DNA of 64,000 nt, from NCBI RefSeq assembly GCF_029542085.1, contig NZ_CP107036.1:2046001-2110000 (forward strand). Reading direction: 5' to 3'. A model generated the notes under the pieces. The model ran no database searches and had not been told where the DNA came from. It saw only the letters and a program-made list of their open reading frames with translations. The position numbers were made by a program, and so were the translations under genes. Shown one piece after another: positions 45,973 to 55,672 of this stretch. Each line of letters begins with the position of its first letter. The first letter of the stretch is position 1. The DNA is from Sphingobacterium sp. ML3W. GTDB lineage: Bacteria; Bacteroidota; Bacteroidia; Sphingobacteriales; Sphingobacteriaceae.

Positions 45973-46815
45973 ATGAGACTTCTCAATAATATCATAACAG
46001 CCTGCCTTTTAGCTAGCAGCATATACAGCTATGCACAGGATAATACCATGACAACCCAAACAGTCAAAATTAGCGGCAATTGTGGGATGTGTAAAAAAAC
46101 AATAGAAAAAGCCGGAAACTCCGCGGACTCCAAAGTAGATTGGAACGAGGATAACCAGACAGCAAATATCTCCTTTAATGCCGAAAAAACCTCCCTGGAT
46201 GCTGTTTTGAAAAAGGTCGCGTTGGCCGGTTATGACAATGAAAAATACTTGGCTCCAGCAACGACTTATGCCGACTTGCATGGCTGTTGTCAATATGACA
46301 GAACCTTAAGTGCCCCACCAGCCAACCCCGAAAATACTCCTGAAAGCAAAGAAGAAAGCACAGGATCGTCATCTGTCGCTGAGTCAGGTAACTTCCAACC
46401 GATTTATGATCAGTATTTCCAATTGAAAGATGCGCTTGTTGCCTCAGACCACAAGACTGTCGCGACAGGTGCTGCAAAACTTTCAAGCCTGTTGACGACG
46501 TTAAAATCGACTGACTTAACTGCTGCCGAGCAACAGGTTTGGAAAGTACAGGTAAATGCGATAACACAGCACACCAAGACGCTGCATGAGGCAAAAGATC
46601 TTGCAAAACAACGTATGGCATTTGTGTCGCTCTCCGAAGAAGTCTATAAACTGGCCAAAAGTTCCAAACCTGCACTTCCGGTCTACCAACAAAAATGCCC
46701 TATGTTTAACGGAGGCAAGGGTGCCACATGGTTAAGTCTCAATAAAGACGTCAAAAATCCATACTATGGCGCCCAGATGCTAACTTGCGGAAGTACAATC
46801 CAAACGATACAATAA
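45973..46815 (+). CDS. HMA-domain / DUF3347 copper-linked periplasmic protein
   Basis: A 280-residue exported protein. It has a signal peptide (ends near YSYAQD), then an HMA metal-binding domain (residues ~27-95) with the metal motif GNCGMCKKTIE, then a DUF3347 domain (about 140-280) with YQQKCPMFNGGKGATWLS and NPYYGAQMLTCG. These domains act in copper or other metal handling in the periplasm. The cysteine-rich gene upstream fits this role. Confidence 0.88.
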   Translation: MRLLNNIITACLLASSIYSYAQDNTMTTQTVKISGNCGMCKKTIEKAGNSADSKVDWNEDNQTANISFNAEKTSLDAVLKKVALAGYDNEKYLAPATTYADLHGCCQYDRTLSAPPANPENTPESKEESTGSSSVAESGNFQPIYDQYFQLKDALVASDHKTVATGAAKLSSLLTTLKSTDLTAAEQQVWKVQVNAITQHTKTLHEAKDLAKQRMAFVSLSEEVYKLAKSSKPALPVYQQKCPMFNGGKGATWLSLNKDVKNPYYGAQMLTCGSTIQTIQ

Positions 46816-46852
46816 TAGAGACCAACATCTCAAAGAGATCTGTTTCCATGCC

Positions 46853-46887
46853 AAAAGGTTCGTCCACAACGCAGACGAACCTTTTTT
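46853..46887 (+). terminator. Terminator after the HMA/DUF3347 gene
   Basis: AAAAGGTTCGTC (46853-46864) pairs with GACGAACCTTTT (46874-46885), followed by T. Confidence 0.8.
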
Positions 46888-47101
46888 ATGCCCCCTAAAT
46901 TGGCTACTCCATCTCGACAGGGAAATATAAATTACCCAGCGAAATCATTAAAAATTGATTATTTCGAAGGATAAACCTTAAATTATAGCTTTTTTTATTG
47001 ATTCAAAATAGTATATTAGAAGGAGCATCAAGCTAACCATACAAAAGATAATTAGGGAGAATAACAAAGATATCGTGATCAAATAAGATGAGATTTAATC
47101 C

Positions 47102-48034
47102 ATGGAAAAAGTAATCATTACAGGAGGAACAGGTGCTATTGGCCTTCATTTGACTAAATTACTGGTCGCCAACTTCTATGAAGTAATCATCTTCACAAGG
47201 GATCCAAAGGCTTATCCAGTACAACCTAATGTTCGATATATCCATTGGAACCCCAAAAAGCAGGTCATCGATACGAAATCGATCCAAGAAGCGGATTATA
47301 TTATCAATTTAGCGGGTGCCAACCTCAATGGATCGCGATGGAGCAAGGCTTATCAGCAAGAAATTATATCAAGCCGGGTGGAAAGTGGACAACTACTTTA
47401 TCAAACCTTAAAACAGATTCCAAACCAAGTAAAAGCTGTCATATCAGCATCCGCAACTGGCTGGTATGGTGCTGACGATAGTTATCAGAAAAAACCCTTC
47501 GAAGAGGGAGATCCCCAAGGGGGTGATTTTTTATCCTGGGTCTGCAATCTTTGGGAAGACAGTGTAAAACCAATTGAAACCTTAGGAAAAAGGCTCATTA
47601 TCTTCCGATTCGGTGTTGTGATCAGTAAAGAACAAGGCTTATTGAAAGAAGTCAATCGACTGCTACGTTTTCGGTTCAACCCTATTCTGGGCTCAGGCAA
47701 ACAGATGTTGAGCTGGATCCACATGGAAGACCTCGCCCGAATGCTGCTATTTGCTATACAAAACGATGCCCTCGCTGGTGTATACAATGCCTGTTCCTCC
47801 GATCCAATGCCTCTTGGTCACTTTACTAAGCGTATTGCAAGGCGGCGGTACGGAATATTCTACATGCCTTTTCCTGTCCCCGCTTTCTTGATTAAGCTGT
47901 TTCTTGGAAAAAAAGGACAGGAAATGGTACTTAATGGCACATGGGTCAGTAATAAAAAGATACTTCAGGAAAAATTCCCCTTTAAGTACCCAACTTTGGA
48001 CAATAATTGTATAGATAATTTACACATCGGTTAA
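47102..48034 (+). CDS. TIGR01777-family NAD-dependent epimerase/dehydratase
   Basis: A 310-residue Rossmann-fold protein of the SDR superfamily. The nucleotide-binding motif GGTGAIGLHLTKLL (8-21) opens it, INLAGANLNGSRW near 75 is typical of the TIGR01777 group, and SASATGWYGADDS near 119 carries the family signature. Its C-terminal domain is short. The substrate is unknown. Confidence 0.88.
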   Translation: MEKVIITGGTGAIGLHLTKLLVANFYEVIIFTRDPKAYPVQPNVRYIHWNPKKQVIDTKSIQEADYIINLAGANLNGSRWSKAYQQEIISSRVESGQLLYQTLKQIPNQVKAVISASATGWYGADDSYQKKPFEEGDPQGGDFLSWVCNLWEDSVKPIETLGKRLIIFRFGVVISKEQGLLKEVNRLLRFRFNPILGSGKQMLSWIHMEDLARMLLFAIQNDALAGVYNACSSDPMPLGHFTKRIARRRYGIFYMPFPVPAFLIKLFLGKKGQEMVLNGTWVSNKKILQEKFPFKYPTLDNNCIDNLHIG

Positions 48035-48092
48035 TTGTTAATTCGCGTTAATTTCAGCCCTTTTCGGGACAAAATCCGTATATTTGCGGCTT

Positions 48093-48953
48093 ATGAAGAT
48101 TTTTAGATATGGCGCAAAGGGCTCCGAAAAGGCGGGAGTCATTTTAAATGAAAAGAAATATGATGTTTCAGAAGGAAATTTTCAATATAACCGTGATTTC
48201 TTTGCAAATACGGCAAATTTGGAGAAACTTCAAGCATATGTAGAACAGAATCGCGAAAACCTAAAAGAGATCGCTGCGGATGAACGTATTGGCACTCCTT
48301 TGGAAGCTCCCTCCAAAATTCTTTGTGTTGGACTCAACTTCGACGATCACGTTAAGGAAACCAAATTGCAGCAAGCAGCAGAACCTATTGTTTTCATGAA
48401 ATCTGTTTCGGCATTTAATGGTCCTTTCGATGGTATTACACTACCTAAAAACTCTGTGAAATCCGATTGGGAAACCGAGCTTGCTATCGTTATAGGTAAG
48501 AAAGCTTCCTATGTTAGTGAAGAAGAGGCCCTGGATTATGTTTTTGGCTACGTGCTACATAACGACGTGACTGAACGGGAGTTTCAGATCGAAAGAGGTG
48601 GTACCTGGGACAAAGGTAAAGGTTGCGATACATTCGCTCCCATTGGTCCATTCATTGCTACAAAAGATGAAATTCAAGATGTCGATAATATGAGAATTTG
48701 GCTTAAATTAAATGGCGATCTTATGCAAGATGGCAACACAAGCGACTTTATCTATCGTGTTCCAAAGCTTATATCGTACTTAAGCCAGTTCATGTCCCTA
48801 CTTCCGGGTGATATCATCTCAACAGGCTCACCAGCCGGTTCAGGTATGGGAAAATCCCCGCAACGCTTTCTTCGCGATGGCGATATTATTGAATACGGCA
48901 TCGAAGGTCTTGGATCTGGGAAACAAGTAATATCTACTCACTCCCTATCTTAA
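48093..48953 (+). CDS. Fumarylacetoacetate hydrolase family protein
   Basis: A 286-residue hydrolase/isomerase started at ATG 48093 (MKIFRYGAKG). The fold's signature is seen in ILCVGLNFDDHVKET, SDWETELAIVIGKKASYVSE with its metal-binding acidic residues, and LPGDIISTGSPAGSGMG. Members cut carbon-carbon bonds in ring-cleavage products. A terminator follows. Confidence 0.9.
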   Translation: MKIFRYGAKGSEKAGVILNEKKYDVSEGNFQYNRDFFANTANLEKLQAYVEQNRENLKEIAADERIGTPLEAPSKILCVGLNFDDHVKETKLQQAAEPIVFMKSVSAFNGPFDGITLPKNSVKSDWETELAIVIGKKASYVSEEEALDYVFGYVLHNDVTEREFQIERGGTWDKGKGCDTFAPIGPFIATKDEIQDVDNMRIWLKLNGDLMQDGNTSDFIYRVPKLISYLSQFMSLLPGDIISTGSPAGSGMGKSPQRFLRDGDIIEYGIEGLGSGKQVISTHSLS

Positions 48954-48970
48954 CTTCCTGCCGATATAGA

Positions 48971-49010
48971 CCGATCTTTCCTGTCTTTATTTTTTATCTG
49001 GAAAGATCGG
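48971..49010 (+). terminator. Terminator after the fumarylacetoacetate hydrolase-type gene
   Basis: CCGATCTTTCC (48971-48981) pairs with GGAAAGATCGG (49000-49010). Confidence 0.65.
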
Positions 49011-49119
49011 CTCAACGGCTATTTTTTCGTCATTTCATTGTAATTTATCAACCGCATTTGTGTACATTTATATCGACATCCACTTTGTTAACATAAATGC
49101 ATAAATCCCTATAGGGTCA

Positions 49120-50139
49120 ATGATTCAACTAAACAACATATCTAAATCATTCGAGGTTAAATCCAAACGAATAGATGCATTGAAGAGTCTCTCCCTATCC
49201 ATTGCCAAGGGAGAAATATTTGGCGTCATAGGAGCTTCAGGTGCCGGCAAAAGCACACTGATTCGTTGTGTAAATCTGTTAGAAAGACCGGACACAGGTC
49301 AAGTCATTATTGAGAATGAGGATCTGATGTCGATGTCTTCCAAAGATTTAATGATGAAACGAAGAAATATCGGAATGATCTTCCAACATTTCAATCTATT
49401 GTCATCCCTAACAGTCTCTGAGAACATATCTTTTCCATTGCAACTGGAAGGTAAATCAAAGGCATTTATCCGGCAAAAAGTTTCGGAATTGCTAAGCCTC
49501 GTTGGACTGGAAGATAAAGCGGAGATTTATCCGGCAAATCTATCTGGAGGACAGAAACAACGGGTAGCTATAGCTCGCGCACTGGCAAATGACCCCCATA
49601 TCCTACTCTGTGATGAGGCCACCAGTGCCCTGGATCCAGCAACGACAAAATCTATCCTCACCTTATTAAAAAAAATCAATAAGCAACTGGGACTTACAAT
49701 CTTATTGATTACCCATGAAATGGATGTGATCAAAAGGATATGTGATCAAGTAGCAGTACTGGATCAGGGAACTTTAATTGAGAGTGGTTCTGTTGAAACC
49801 ATTTTCGCAAACCCACAGCAGGAAACCACCAAAAACTTTATTCAATCTTCTTTACAGGTCGATATCCCCTTAGGTTTTCAGGAACGGTTAAAAGACAGTG
49901 GCAATCCACTTGTCGAGATTTACATGACCTCCAGTGAAGATTCCATTCCATTTATACAACAGTTGGAACGCCAATATCAGGTCAAAACAAATATTATTAC
50001 CGCACAAATCGACTACATTGGCGAAATGAAGTTTGGTGTTATATTAGCCGAATTGTCAGGTGATATCGACAAAATAAAAGCGAGTCTCTCCTATTTAAAA
50101 GAACAGCATCCGCAAACTAAAATATTAGGTTATGTCTGA
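49120..50139 (+). CDS. metN: Methionine import ATP-binding protein
   Basis: A 339-residue ABC ATPase of the methionine importer. Walker A GASGAGKST (38-46), signature LSGGQKQRVAIARAL near 140, Walker B ILLCDEATSALDP. The C-terminal ~80 residues form the NIL ligand-sensing domain that inhibits transport when methionine is plentiful. It overlaps metI by 8 bases. I see no SAM-riboswitch pattern ahead of it. Confidence 0.95.
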   Translation: MIQLNNISKSFEVKSKRIDALKSLSLSIAKGEIFGVIGASGAGKSTLIRCVNLLERPDTGQVIIENEDLMSMSSKDLMMKRRNIGMIFQHFNLLSSLTVSENISFPLQLEGKSKAFIRQKVSELLSLVGLEDKAEIYPANLSGGQKQRVAIARALANDPHILLCDEATSALDPATTKSILTLLKKINKQLGLTILLITHEMDVIKRICDQVAVLDQGTLIESGSVETIFANPQQETTKNFIQSSLQVDIPLGFQERLKDSGNPLVEIYMTSSEDSIPFIQQLERQYQVKTNIITAQIDYIGEMKFGVILAELSGDIDKIKASLSYLKEQHPQTKILGYV

Positions 50140-50785
50140 TCAAGTACTAGAATTACTATTATCAGGAACACTCGAGACATTGATGATGACTTTCCTGTCA
50201 GGTTTCTTTGGTTTTGTAATCGGACTTCCACTTGGAATCTACCTATTCTTGACCAGAAAACATCAGCTGCTGGAAAACAAAACCATGCACCAGATTGTTT
50301 CCTTGCTAGTGAACGTGTTCAGATCTATTCCATTCATTATTCTCATTGTATGGATGATTCCATTTACACGTCAGCTTGTAGGAACATCCATAGGTATGTC
50401 AGCAGCATTGGTCCCTTTAAGCATTGGCGCAGCTCCTTTTATTGCGCGATTGGTAGAAAACAGCTTATTGGAGATCCCTCATGGATTAATTGAAGCTGCC
50501 AGAGCCATGGGCGCGAGTACACAGCAGGTGGTCTTTAAAGTGTTGCTTCCGGAGGCATTACCCTCACTGGTGAACAATGCGACAATAACGTTAATTACAC
50601 TTGTAGGCTATTCGGCTATGGGTGGCGCTGTTGGGGCCGGCGGACTGGGACAGATTGGCTACCAATACGGCTATGTTGGTTATGACACCTTCATCATGAA
50701 TGCTGTCCTTATTTTATTAATTTTAATTGTATTCCTTTTGCAATATACAGGCGATTATATCTCTAAAAAAGTAAACCATCGTTAA
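50132..50785 (+). CDS. metI: Methionine import permease
   Basis: A 217-residue integral membrane permease with about five helices (MTFLSGFFGFVIGLPLGIYL; FRSIPFIILIVWMIPF; TLITLVGYSAMGGAVGAGGL). It has the EAA-type loop (HGLIEAARAMGASTQQVVFK) that contacts the ATPase MetN. It is followed after 201 bases by metQ. Confidence 0.94.
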   Translation: MSDQVLELLLSGTLETLMMTFLSGFFGFVIGLPLGIYLFLTRKHQLLENKTMHQIVSLLVNVFRSIPFIILIVWMIPFTRQLVGTSIGMSAALVPLSIGAAPFIARLVENSLLEIPHGLIEAARAMGASTQQVVFKVLLPEALPSLVNNATITLITLVGYSAMGGAVGAGGLGQIGYQYGYVGYDTFIMNAVLILLILIVFLLQYTGDYISKKVNHR

Positions 50786-50986
50786 CATTAATTGTATCAT
50801 ATGAAACCATCATGATTTATTCGATCATACAGTGGAGTGAATAACAGAGCAAAGCGAGTTCATGAATGCCGCTTAAAACATACACTCGATGGATAAATCT
50901 GATAGCTTCATCACAACTGAAACCGCCGAAGGCAGCATGAATGCCTTAAAGGGAAAATGAAATAATGAATAAACAAATTTATACAG

Positions 50987-51799
50987 ATGAAAAAAATGAA
51001 CTATGCATTTGCAATTCTAGCTTTTAGTCTGACGACTATTGTAGCTTGTAACAACAGGGAAAAGAAAGAAAACACCCTTAAAGTTGGTGTGGTGACGGGT
51101 CCTGAAAAGGAACTTGCGGAGACGGCTAAGAAAGTTGCAAAAGAAAAGTTCAATCTGGATGTGGAACTCGTTTCCTTCAATGATTACGTCGTTCCTAATG
51201 AAGCTCTGAACCAAGGTGATATCGATGTCAATGTATTCCAGCACCAACCCTATCTTCAGGAACAATCCAAACAACGTGGTTTCACCAAACTGACCATTGT
51301 GGGAAATACATTTGTATTTCCGATTGTCGCCTATTCTAAAAAGATCAAAACCATCACCGAACTTCAGCCCGGTGCGACTATCGCTATCCCAAATGACCCA
51401 ACAAATGGTGGACGTTCGCTATTACTTCTTCAGCGTGAGGGAATCATCGGTTTAAAAGAAAATGTTGGCATACAACCAAAAGTAACAGACATTGTGAGCA
51501 ACCCGAAACAGGTTAAAATAATCGAAATGGAAGCCCCTCAGCTACCTCGCGTACTTGACGATCCTCAGGTTGTTGTTGCGATCATCAATAACAGCTTTGC
51601 TTCACAGGCTGGATTGGATCCTGAAAAACAAGGTTTATTTACCGAGGATAAAGAATCTCCTTATGTTAATTTAATTGTTGCACGGGCAGATAATAAAAAT
51701 GATGAAAAAGTACAGCAGTTTATACAATCCTATCAATCACCTGAGGTAGAAGCAACAGCAAAGAAAGTATTTAAAAACGGAGCCATAAAAGGCTGGTAA
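50987..51799 (+). CDS. metQ: Methionine-binding lipoprotein
   Basis: A 270-residue substrate-binding lipoprotein with a lipobox ending at Cys21 (TIVAC). The mature part belongs to the NlpA/MetQ family (LKVGVVTGPEKELAETAKKV; GDIDVNVFQHQPYLQ). It captures methionine and gives it to MetNI. The 200-base gap before it is wider than that between metN and metI and may carry its own promoter, although no gene is visible there. Confidence 0.93.
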   Translation: MKKMNYAFAILAFSLTTIVACNNREKKENTLKVGVVTGPEKELAETAKKVAKEKFNLDVELVSFNDYVVPNEALNQGDIDVNVFQHQPYLQEQSKQRGFTKLTIVGNTFVFPIVAYSKKIKTITELQPGATIAIPNDPTNGGRSLLLLQREGIIGLKENVGIQPKVTDIVSNPKQVKIIEMEAPQLPRVLDDPQVVVAIINNSFASQAGLDPEKQGLFTEDKESPYVNLIVARADNKNDEKVQQFIQSYQSPEVEATAKKVFKNGAIKGW

Positions 51800-51811
51800 C
51801 CTCACAAACGC

Positions 51812-52192
51812 ATGATAACAGCAGCTCATTCATGTCCATGTGGCTCGGGTTCAACTTTTGGCGAATGCTGTATACAAATTCATAGCACCCATGCTAAGGC
51901 AACAACAGCCGAAGCGCTTATGCGAGCTCGTTACAGCGCTTTTGTCGTGGGAAACATTGACTTTTTGTACAACACATTCCACCCTACAGCCAGAAGATTC
52001 CAAAATAAGAATGCTATTGAGCAATGGGCTAAGGAAAATAAATGGATGCAGTTAAGTATCCTGAAAGCTACCTTTTCAACAGTCGAATTTGAAGCCCATT
52101 ATCTGGATGCTACAATGGAAGTACAGATCCATCACGAAAAATCTACATTTAAACAGCAAGGTAACCTTTGGTATTATGTAGATGGCCGATAA
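51812..52192 (+). CDS. YchJ-family SEC-C protein
   Basis: A 126-residue protein with an N-terminal SEC-C zinc motif (CPCGSGSTFGECC, residues 8-20) and an NTF2-like remainder (ALMRARYSAFVVGNIDFLY). These are YchJ-type proteins of uncertain role, possibly a chaperone or RNA-linked. It starts 12 bases after metQ and may be co-transcribed with it. Confidence 0.88.
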   Translation: MITAAHSCPCGSGSTFGECCIQIHSTHAKATTAEALMRARYSAFVVGNIDFLYNTFHPTARRFQNKNAIEQWAKENKWMQLSILKATFSTVEFEAHYLDATMEVQIHHEKSTFKQQGNLWYYVDGR

Positions 52193-52210
52193 ACTTCTGG
52201 CTTCAACCCC

Positions 52211-52256
52211 AAAAAAAAGCTGCTCCGATACATTATGTATTGGAGCAGCTTTTTTT
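52211..52256. terminator. Bidirectional terminator between YchJ and the symporter
   Basis: AAAAAAAGCTGCTCC with ATACAT pairs with ATGTAT and GGAGCAGCTTTTTTT, one mismatch. The genes on both sides run towards it. Confidence 0.9.
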
Positions 52257-52273
52257 ATAAGGTGATTGCTGTA

Positions 52274-53710
52274 TTAAACCAATTCTTCCGTATCTTCTCG
52301 ATAAGGTGCTTCTTCATCAAACTCACCCTCCCATTTGGCGACAACGACCGTTGCAAGACAGTTACCAACAACGTTAACAGAGGTACGCGCCATGTCCATC
52401 AACTCGTCAATACCCAAAATAGCGGCAATAACAAAGGTTGGCAGACCGAACTGATCAGCTGTTGCTATTAGGATAATTAATGAAGCACGTGGCACTGCTG
52501 CCACCCCCTTAGAGGTAATCATTAATGTGAAAGCAATCATGAGCTGTTGTCCAAACGTCAAGTGAATACCTGCTGCCTGCGCAACAAAAATTGCGGCCAA
52601 CGATAAATAAAGGGATGTTCCATCTAGATTGAAGCTATAACCAGTTGGGATAACAAATGAAACGATCTTACGCGGCACGCCAAATTTCTCCATTGCACTC
52701 ATGGCTTTGGGTAAAGCAGCATCGGAACTTGTCGTTGCAAAAGCAATAGATACTGGCTCTTTGATAGCGTTGATAAAACGTTTGACAGGAATCTTTAAAT
52801 AAAGTGCAACAGGAAGCAACACCAAGGTCAAAAAGCAAAACAATGCAAAATACAACGTTGCCAACAGCATAAATAAGTTTTTCAAAATATCAACACCGAG
52901 ATGTCCCACCGTGTACGCCATCGCTGCCCCAACCCCAACCGGAGCAAAATACATGATGATGTTCGTAAATTTAAACATCGTCTCAGACATACTTTCTGTA
53001 AAATCCACCAGTGGCTTCCGCTTCTTCTCATCGACCATCGCTAGGCCGATTCCGAATAACACCGAAAACACAACAATTTGTAATACCTGATTGTCAGCAA
53101 CTGACTTTACGATATTCTCAGGAAAAAGATCACGGATGAATGCAGTGAATTTATAAACTGGATGTACATTATCCGGAAGGGATTTCAATACATGTGCGTC
53201 CATACTTTCTTTAGGCACTGGCAGCTCTTCATGTGGCATATGAGCAACGTCCACACCTACTCCTGCCTTAGTAAGATTGATTGCACCTAAACCAATAAAA
53301 ATAGCACAGGTAGTTGCACAGAAGAAATACAACATGGACTTCCAGGCCATACGTCCTACTTGCTTCAAGTCAGAGTGCCCGGCGATACCATAGACAAGCG
53401 TTGCAAAAAGAATAGGTCCAACAATGGTCTTTACCAATTTGATGAAACCTTTGCTCAGCGGTTGTAACGAAATTGCCAGATTGGGAAAATCCAGTCCAAC
53501 AAAAATGCCCAGGATCATACAAGTTAAAATCCATGTGGTTAAATTTTTCTTATAAAGCGCATTTACAACCAAAACGGTGGCAACTATCCAACGGACAGCC
53601 ATTAGAAATTCATGCGAGAAGCCCACAACTTTAAATTCGTACAATACTGCAATGATACAAGCTAATGTAACTGTGATGAGGGTGATTAACCCTATTTTGG
53701 TTTTTAACAT
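52274..53710 (-). CDS. Dicarboxylate/amino acid:cation symporter
   Basis: A 478-residue DAACS-family transporter that imports C4-dicarboxylates or acidic amino acids with sodium or protons. It has about eight membrane helices, the serine-rich hairpin motif TTSSDAALPKAM and the GYSFNLDGTSLYLSLA stretch. The acidic C-terminal tail (EEAPYREDTEEL) is short. Which substrate it takes cannot be fixed from the sequence. Confidence 0.93.
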   Translation of the reverse strand: MLKTKIGLITLITVTLACIIAVLYEFKVVGFSHEFLMAVRWIVATVLVVNALYKKNLTTWILTCMILGIFVGLDFPNLAISLQPLSKGFIKLVKTIVGPILFATLVYGIAGHSDLKQVGRMAWKSMLYFFCATTCAIFIGLGAINLTKAGVGVDVAHMPHEELPVPKESMDAHVLKSLPDNVHPVYKFTAFIRDLFPENIVKSVADNQVLQIVVFSVLFGIGLAMVDEKKRKPLVDFTESMSETMFKFTNIIMYFAPVGVGAAMAYTVGHLGVDILKNLFMLLATLYFALFCFLTLVLLPVALYLKIPVKRFINAIKEPVSIAFATTSSDAALPKAMSAMEKFGVPRKIVSFVIPTGYSFNLDGTSLYLSLAAIFVAQAAGIHLTFGQQLMIAFTLMITSKGVAAVPRASLIILIATADQFGLPTFVIAAILGIDELMDMARTSVNVVGNCLATVVVAKWEGEFDEEAPYREDTEELV

Positions 53711-53830
53711 TTAAAAGATTTTAATGGTCAAAAGAACAAAAATAAAAAAATACTATGCTTTTGCAAATATTATTATTTAAATAGCCCCACTTTCGCAACA
53801 AAATACCGATTTCACAGAAAGCTATTGTGC

Positions 53831-53862
53831 AAAAAAAAAGCAGGATAATTTCTTACCCTGCT
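53831..53862 (-). terminator. Terminator of the ferredoxin gene
   Basis: On the minus strand AGCAGG (53862-53857) pairs with CCTGCT (53844-53839), followed by T from the A-run at 53831-53839. Confidence 0.75.
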
Positions 53863-53886
53863 CTATATTTTAACGGAATAAAAAAA

Positions 53887-54237
53887 TTATTCCGCGTGTA
53901 ACCAAGCTTTTTTCGCTAATAGCTCATCGTTGGACTCACGTACATCTTCGTCATCCACACAACAATCTACTGGACAAACAGCAGCACATTGTGGTTCATC
54001 ATGAAAACCTACACATTCTGTACATTTATCCGAAACAATATAATAAACTTCATTTGAGATAGCTTCCTGTGATTCATTCGCGTCAAGCGTAACGCCATCA
54101 CCAAAATCTATAACACCATCCAAAGCAGTCCCATCTGAGAATTTCCAAGTTACACCAGCATCGTATATTGCATTATTTGGGCATTCCGGTTCGCAAGCAC
54201 CACAGTTAATGCATTCGTCTGTAATTTTAATCGCCAT
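53887..54237 (-). CDS. 4Fe-4S dicluster ferredoxin
   Basis: A 116-residue electron carrier with two iron-sulfur cluster sites: CINCGACEPECP near residue 10 and CTECVGFHDEPQCAAVCPVD near 74-93. Between them is an ~40-residue insert, as in many Bacteroidota ferredoxins. The C-terminus is acidic. It is divergent from the acyl-CoA reductase gene at 54395, an arrangement I recall from other Bacteroidota and which may reflect a link. Confidence 0.94.
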   Translation of the reverse strand: MAIKITDECINCGACEPECPNNAIYDAGVTWKFSDGTALDGVIDFGDGVTLDANESQEAISNEVYYIVSDKCTECVGFHDEPQCAAVCPVDCCVDDEDVRESNDELLAKKAWLHAE

Positions 54238-54394
54238 TTATAACCTCACAATTATGATAAATAAACTATTTTTGCATTATCAATATGAAAACAAAGTCTG
54301 ATTGTACAATAAGGCTAGTTGATTCACGTTGATTAATGTTAACAGCACAAATATAACACAAATTTGTGTATTCATCTTTTAAAAATTTAATATT

Positions 54395-55408
54395 TTGACA
54401 AAGCAACAACGAATAAATGCGTTCGTAAAACTGGGTGAACTGTTGAAAAAGCAGCCTGAAGATCTTACTCAGATCATTCAACTGGCGCAACATAAAAATC
54501 CTTGGTATACCCTAAAAAATGTTGAAAGGGCCATACATGCGATTTCATCCAACTTAACAGAAGAGAAGCTCAATCATTGGCTACGCAACTACCCAGATCT
54601 CGAATCTATTAAAACCGTAGGTTTGATTCTCGCTGGAAATATTCCGCTGGTTGGTTTTCATGACATCCTTTGTGTATTAATCAGCGGATTTAAAGCAAAA
54701 ATTAAGGTATCCTCGGATGACGCAGGTTTAACAACTTATGTACTCAACAGTTTAAAACAAATCGAACCCGCTTTTGAAGCAGCTTTTGAAATTGTTGATA
54801 AACTCAAAGACTTCGACTTGGTCATTGCCACTGGCTCAAACAATACAGCCCGTTATTTTGACTATTATTTTGGCACAAAACCCCACATTATCCGACGAAA
54901 TAGAAATAGTGTTGCGGTCATTACAGGACAGGAATCCCCAGCAGAAATGGAGGCCTTAGGTCACGATATCTTTGATTACTTCGGCCTTGGCTGCCGCTCG
55001 GTTTCCAAACTTTTTATTCCAAAAGATTATGCAGTAGCACATTTTTTTGAAGGAATAGCGGATTTTAAAGATGTATCCGAACACTATAAATACAATAATA
55101 ATTACGACTATAATAAATCCATCTATCTGATCAACAGAGACAAGCATTTTGATAATGGGTTTCTGTTGCTCAAACAGGATCAGCGTACTGCCTCTCCATT
55201 ATCCGTGGTTTATTACGAGGAATACAACCGTCTTGAAGATGTCGAAAACGAGCTGAATCAACAAGCTGAAAATATTCAGTGTGTTGTCTCCGAAGTCCAA
55301 TTGAACATACAGTCACCAGTCTTTCATTTTGGAGAAAGTCAATGTCCGGCCCTGGATGATTATGCAGATGGTATAAATACGCTGGACTTTTTATTTGCAA
55401 ACCAGTAA
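54395..55408 (+). CDS. LuxC-like acyl-CoA reductase
   Basis: A 337-residue protein of the acyl-CoA reductase (LuxC) family, related to aldehyde dehydrogenases. It starts with TTG; no ATG is available upstream. NAD(P)-binding and catalytic stretches include VIATGSNNTARYFDYYFG and GLGCRSVSKLFIPKDY, with the likely active cysteine in GLGCRS. It reduces an acyl-CoA to an aldehyde. It starts divergent from the ferredoxin gene. Confidence 0.87.
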   Translation: MTKQQRINAFVKLGELLKKQPEDLTQIIQLAQHKNPWYTLKNVERAIHAISSNLTEEKLNHWLRNYPDLESIKTVGLILAGNIPLVGFHDILCVLISGFKAKIKVSSDDAGLTTYVLNSLKQIEPAFEAAFEIVDKLKDFDLVIATGSNNTARYFDYYFGTKPHIIRRNRNSVAVITGQESPAEMEALGHDIFDYFGLGCRSVSKLFIPKDYAVAHFFEGIADFKDVSEHYKYNNNYDYNKSIYLINRDKHFDNGFLLLKQDQRTASPLSVVYYEEYNRLEDVENELNQQAENIQCVVSEVQLNIQSPVFHFGESQCPALDDYADGINTLDFLFANQ

Positions 55409-55463
55409 GCTTCCGTTAAATTCATAGTAAAGAAATTGCATTAAAAATACTAACTTTGAAATC

Positions 55464-55667
55464 ATGTATATCATTAAAGTAAAAGGTGTCGCCAAAATTC
55501 CCGACTATGTTCAGCTGCGAGATGATGCCTTCACCTTGTTGGCATATTTTAGAGTAGATCGACCTGACAAATCCCTTGACAAGATCGGATTGGGAGAAAA
55601 GGCTGAATATATCATGCAATTGGTAAGAGAAATGCCTTTTGGTCAAATTAAAAAATTAGAGTTTTAA
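55464..55667 (+). CDS. Small conserved-looking protein upstream of ftsE
   Basis: A 67-residue soluble protein (MYIIKVKGVAKIPDYVQLRD at the start). It has no known motif. It lies 5 bases ahead of ftsE in the same direction, so it is probably co-transcribed with it. Composition is protein-like. Confidence 0.7.
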   Translation: MYIIKVKGVAKIPDYVQLRDDAFTLLAYFRVDRPDKSLDKIGLGEKAEYIMQLVREMPFGQIKKLEF

Positions 55668-55672
55668 CGCCC

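Noticed and set aside
48954..49119. SAM riboswitch ahead of metN
   Set aside because: I looked for S-box or SAM-II-like conserved patterns and saw none; only a terminator hairpin is clear.
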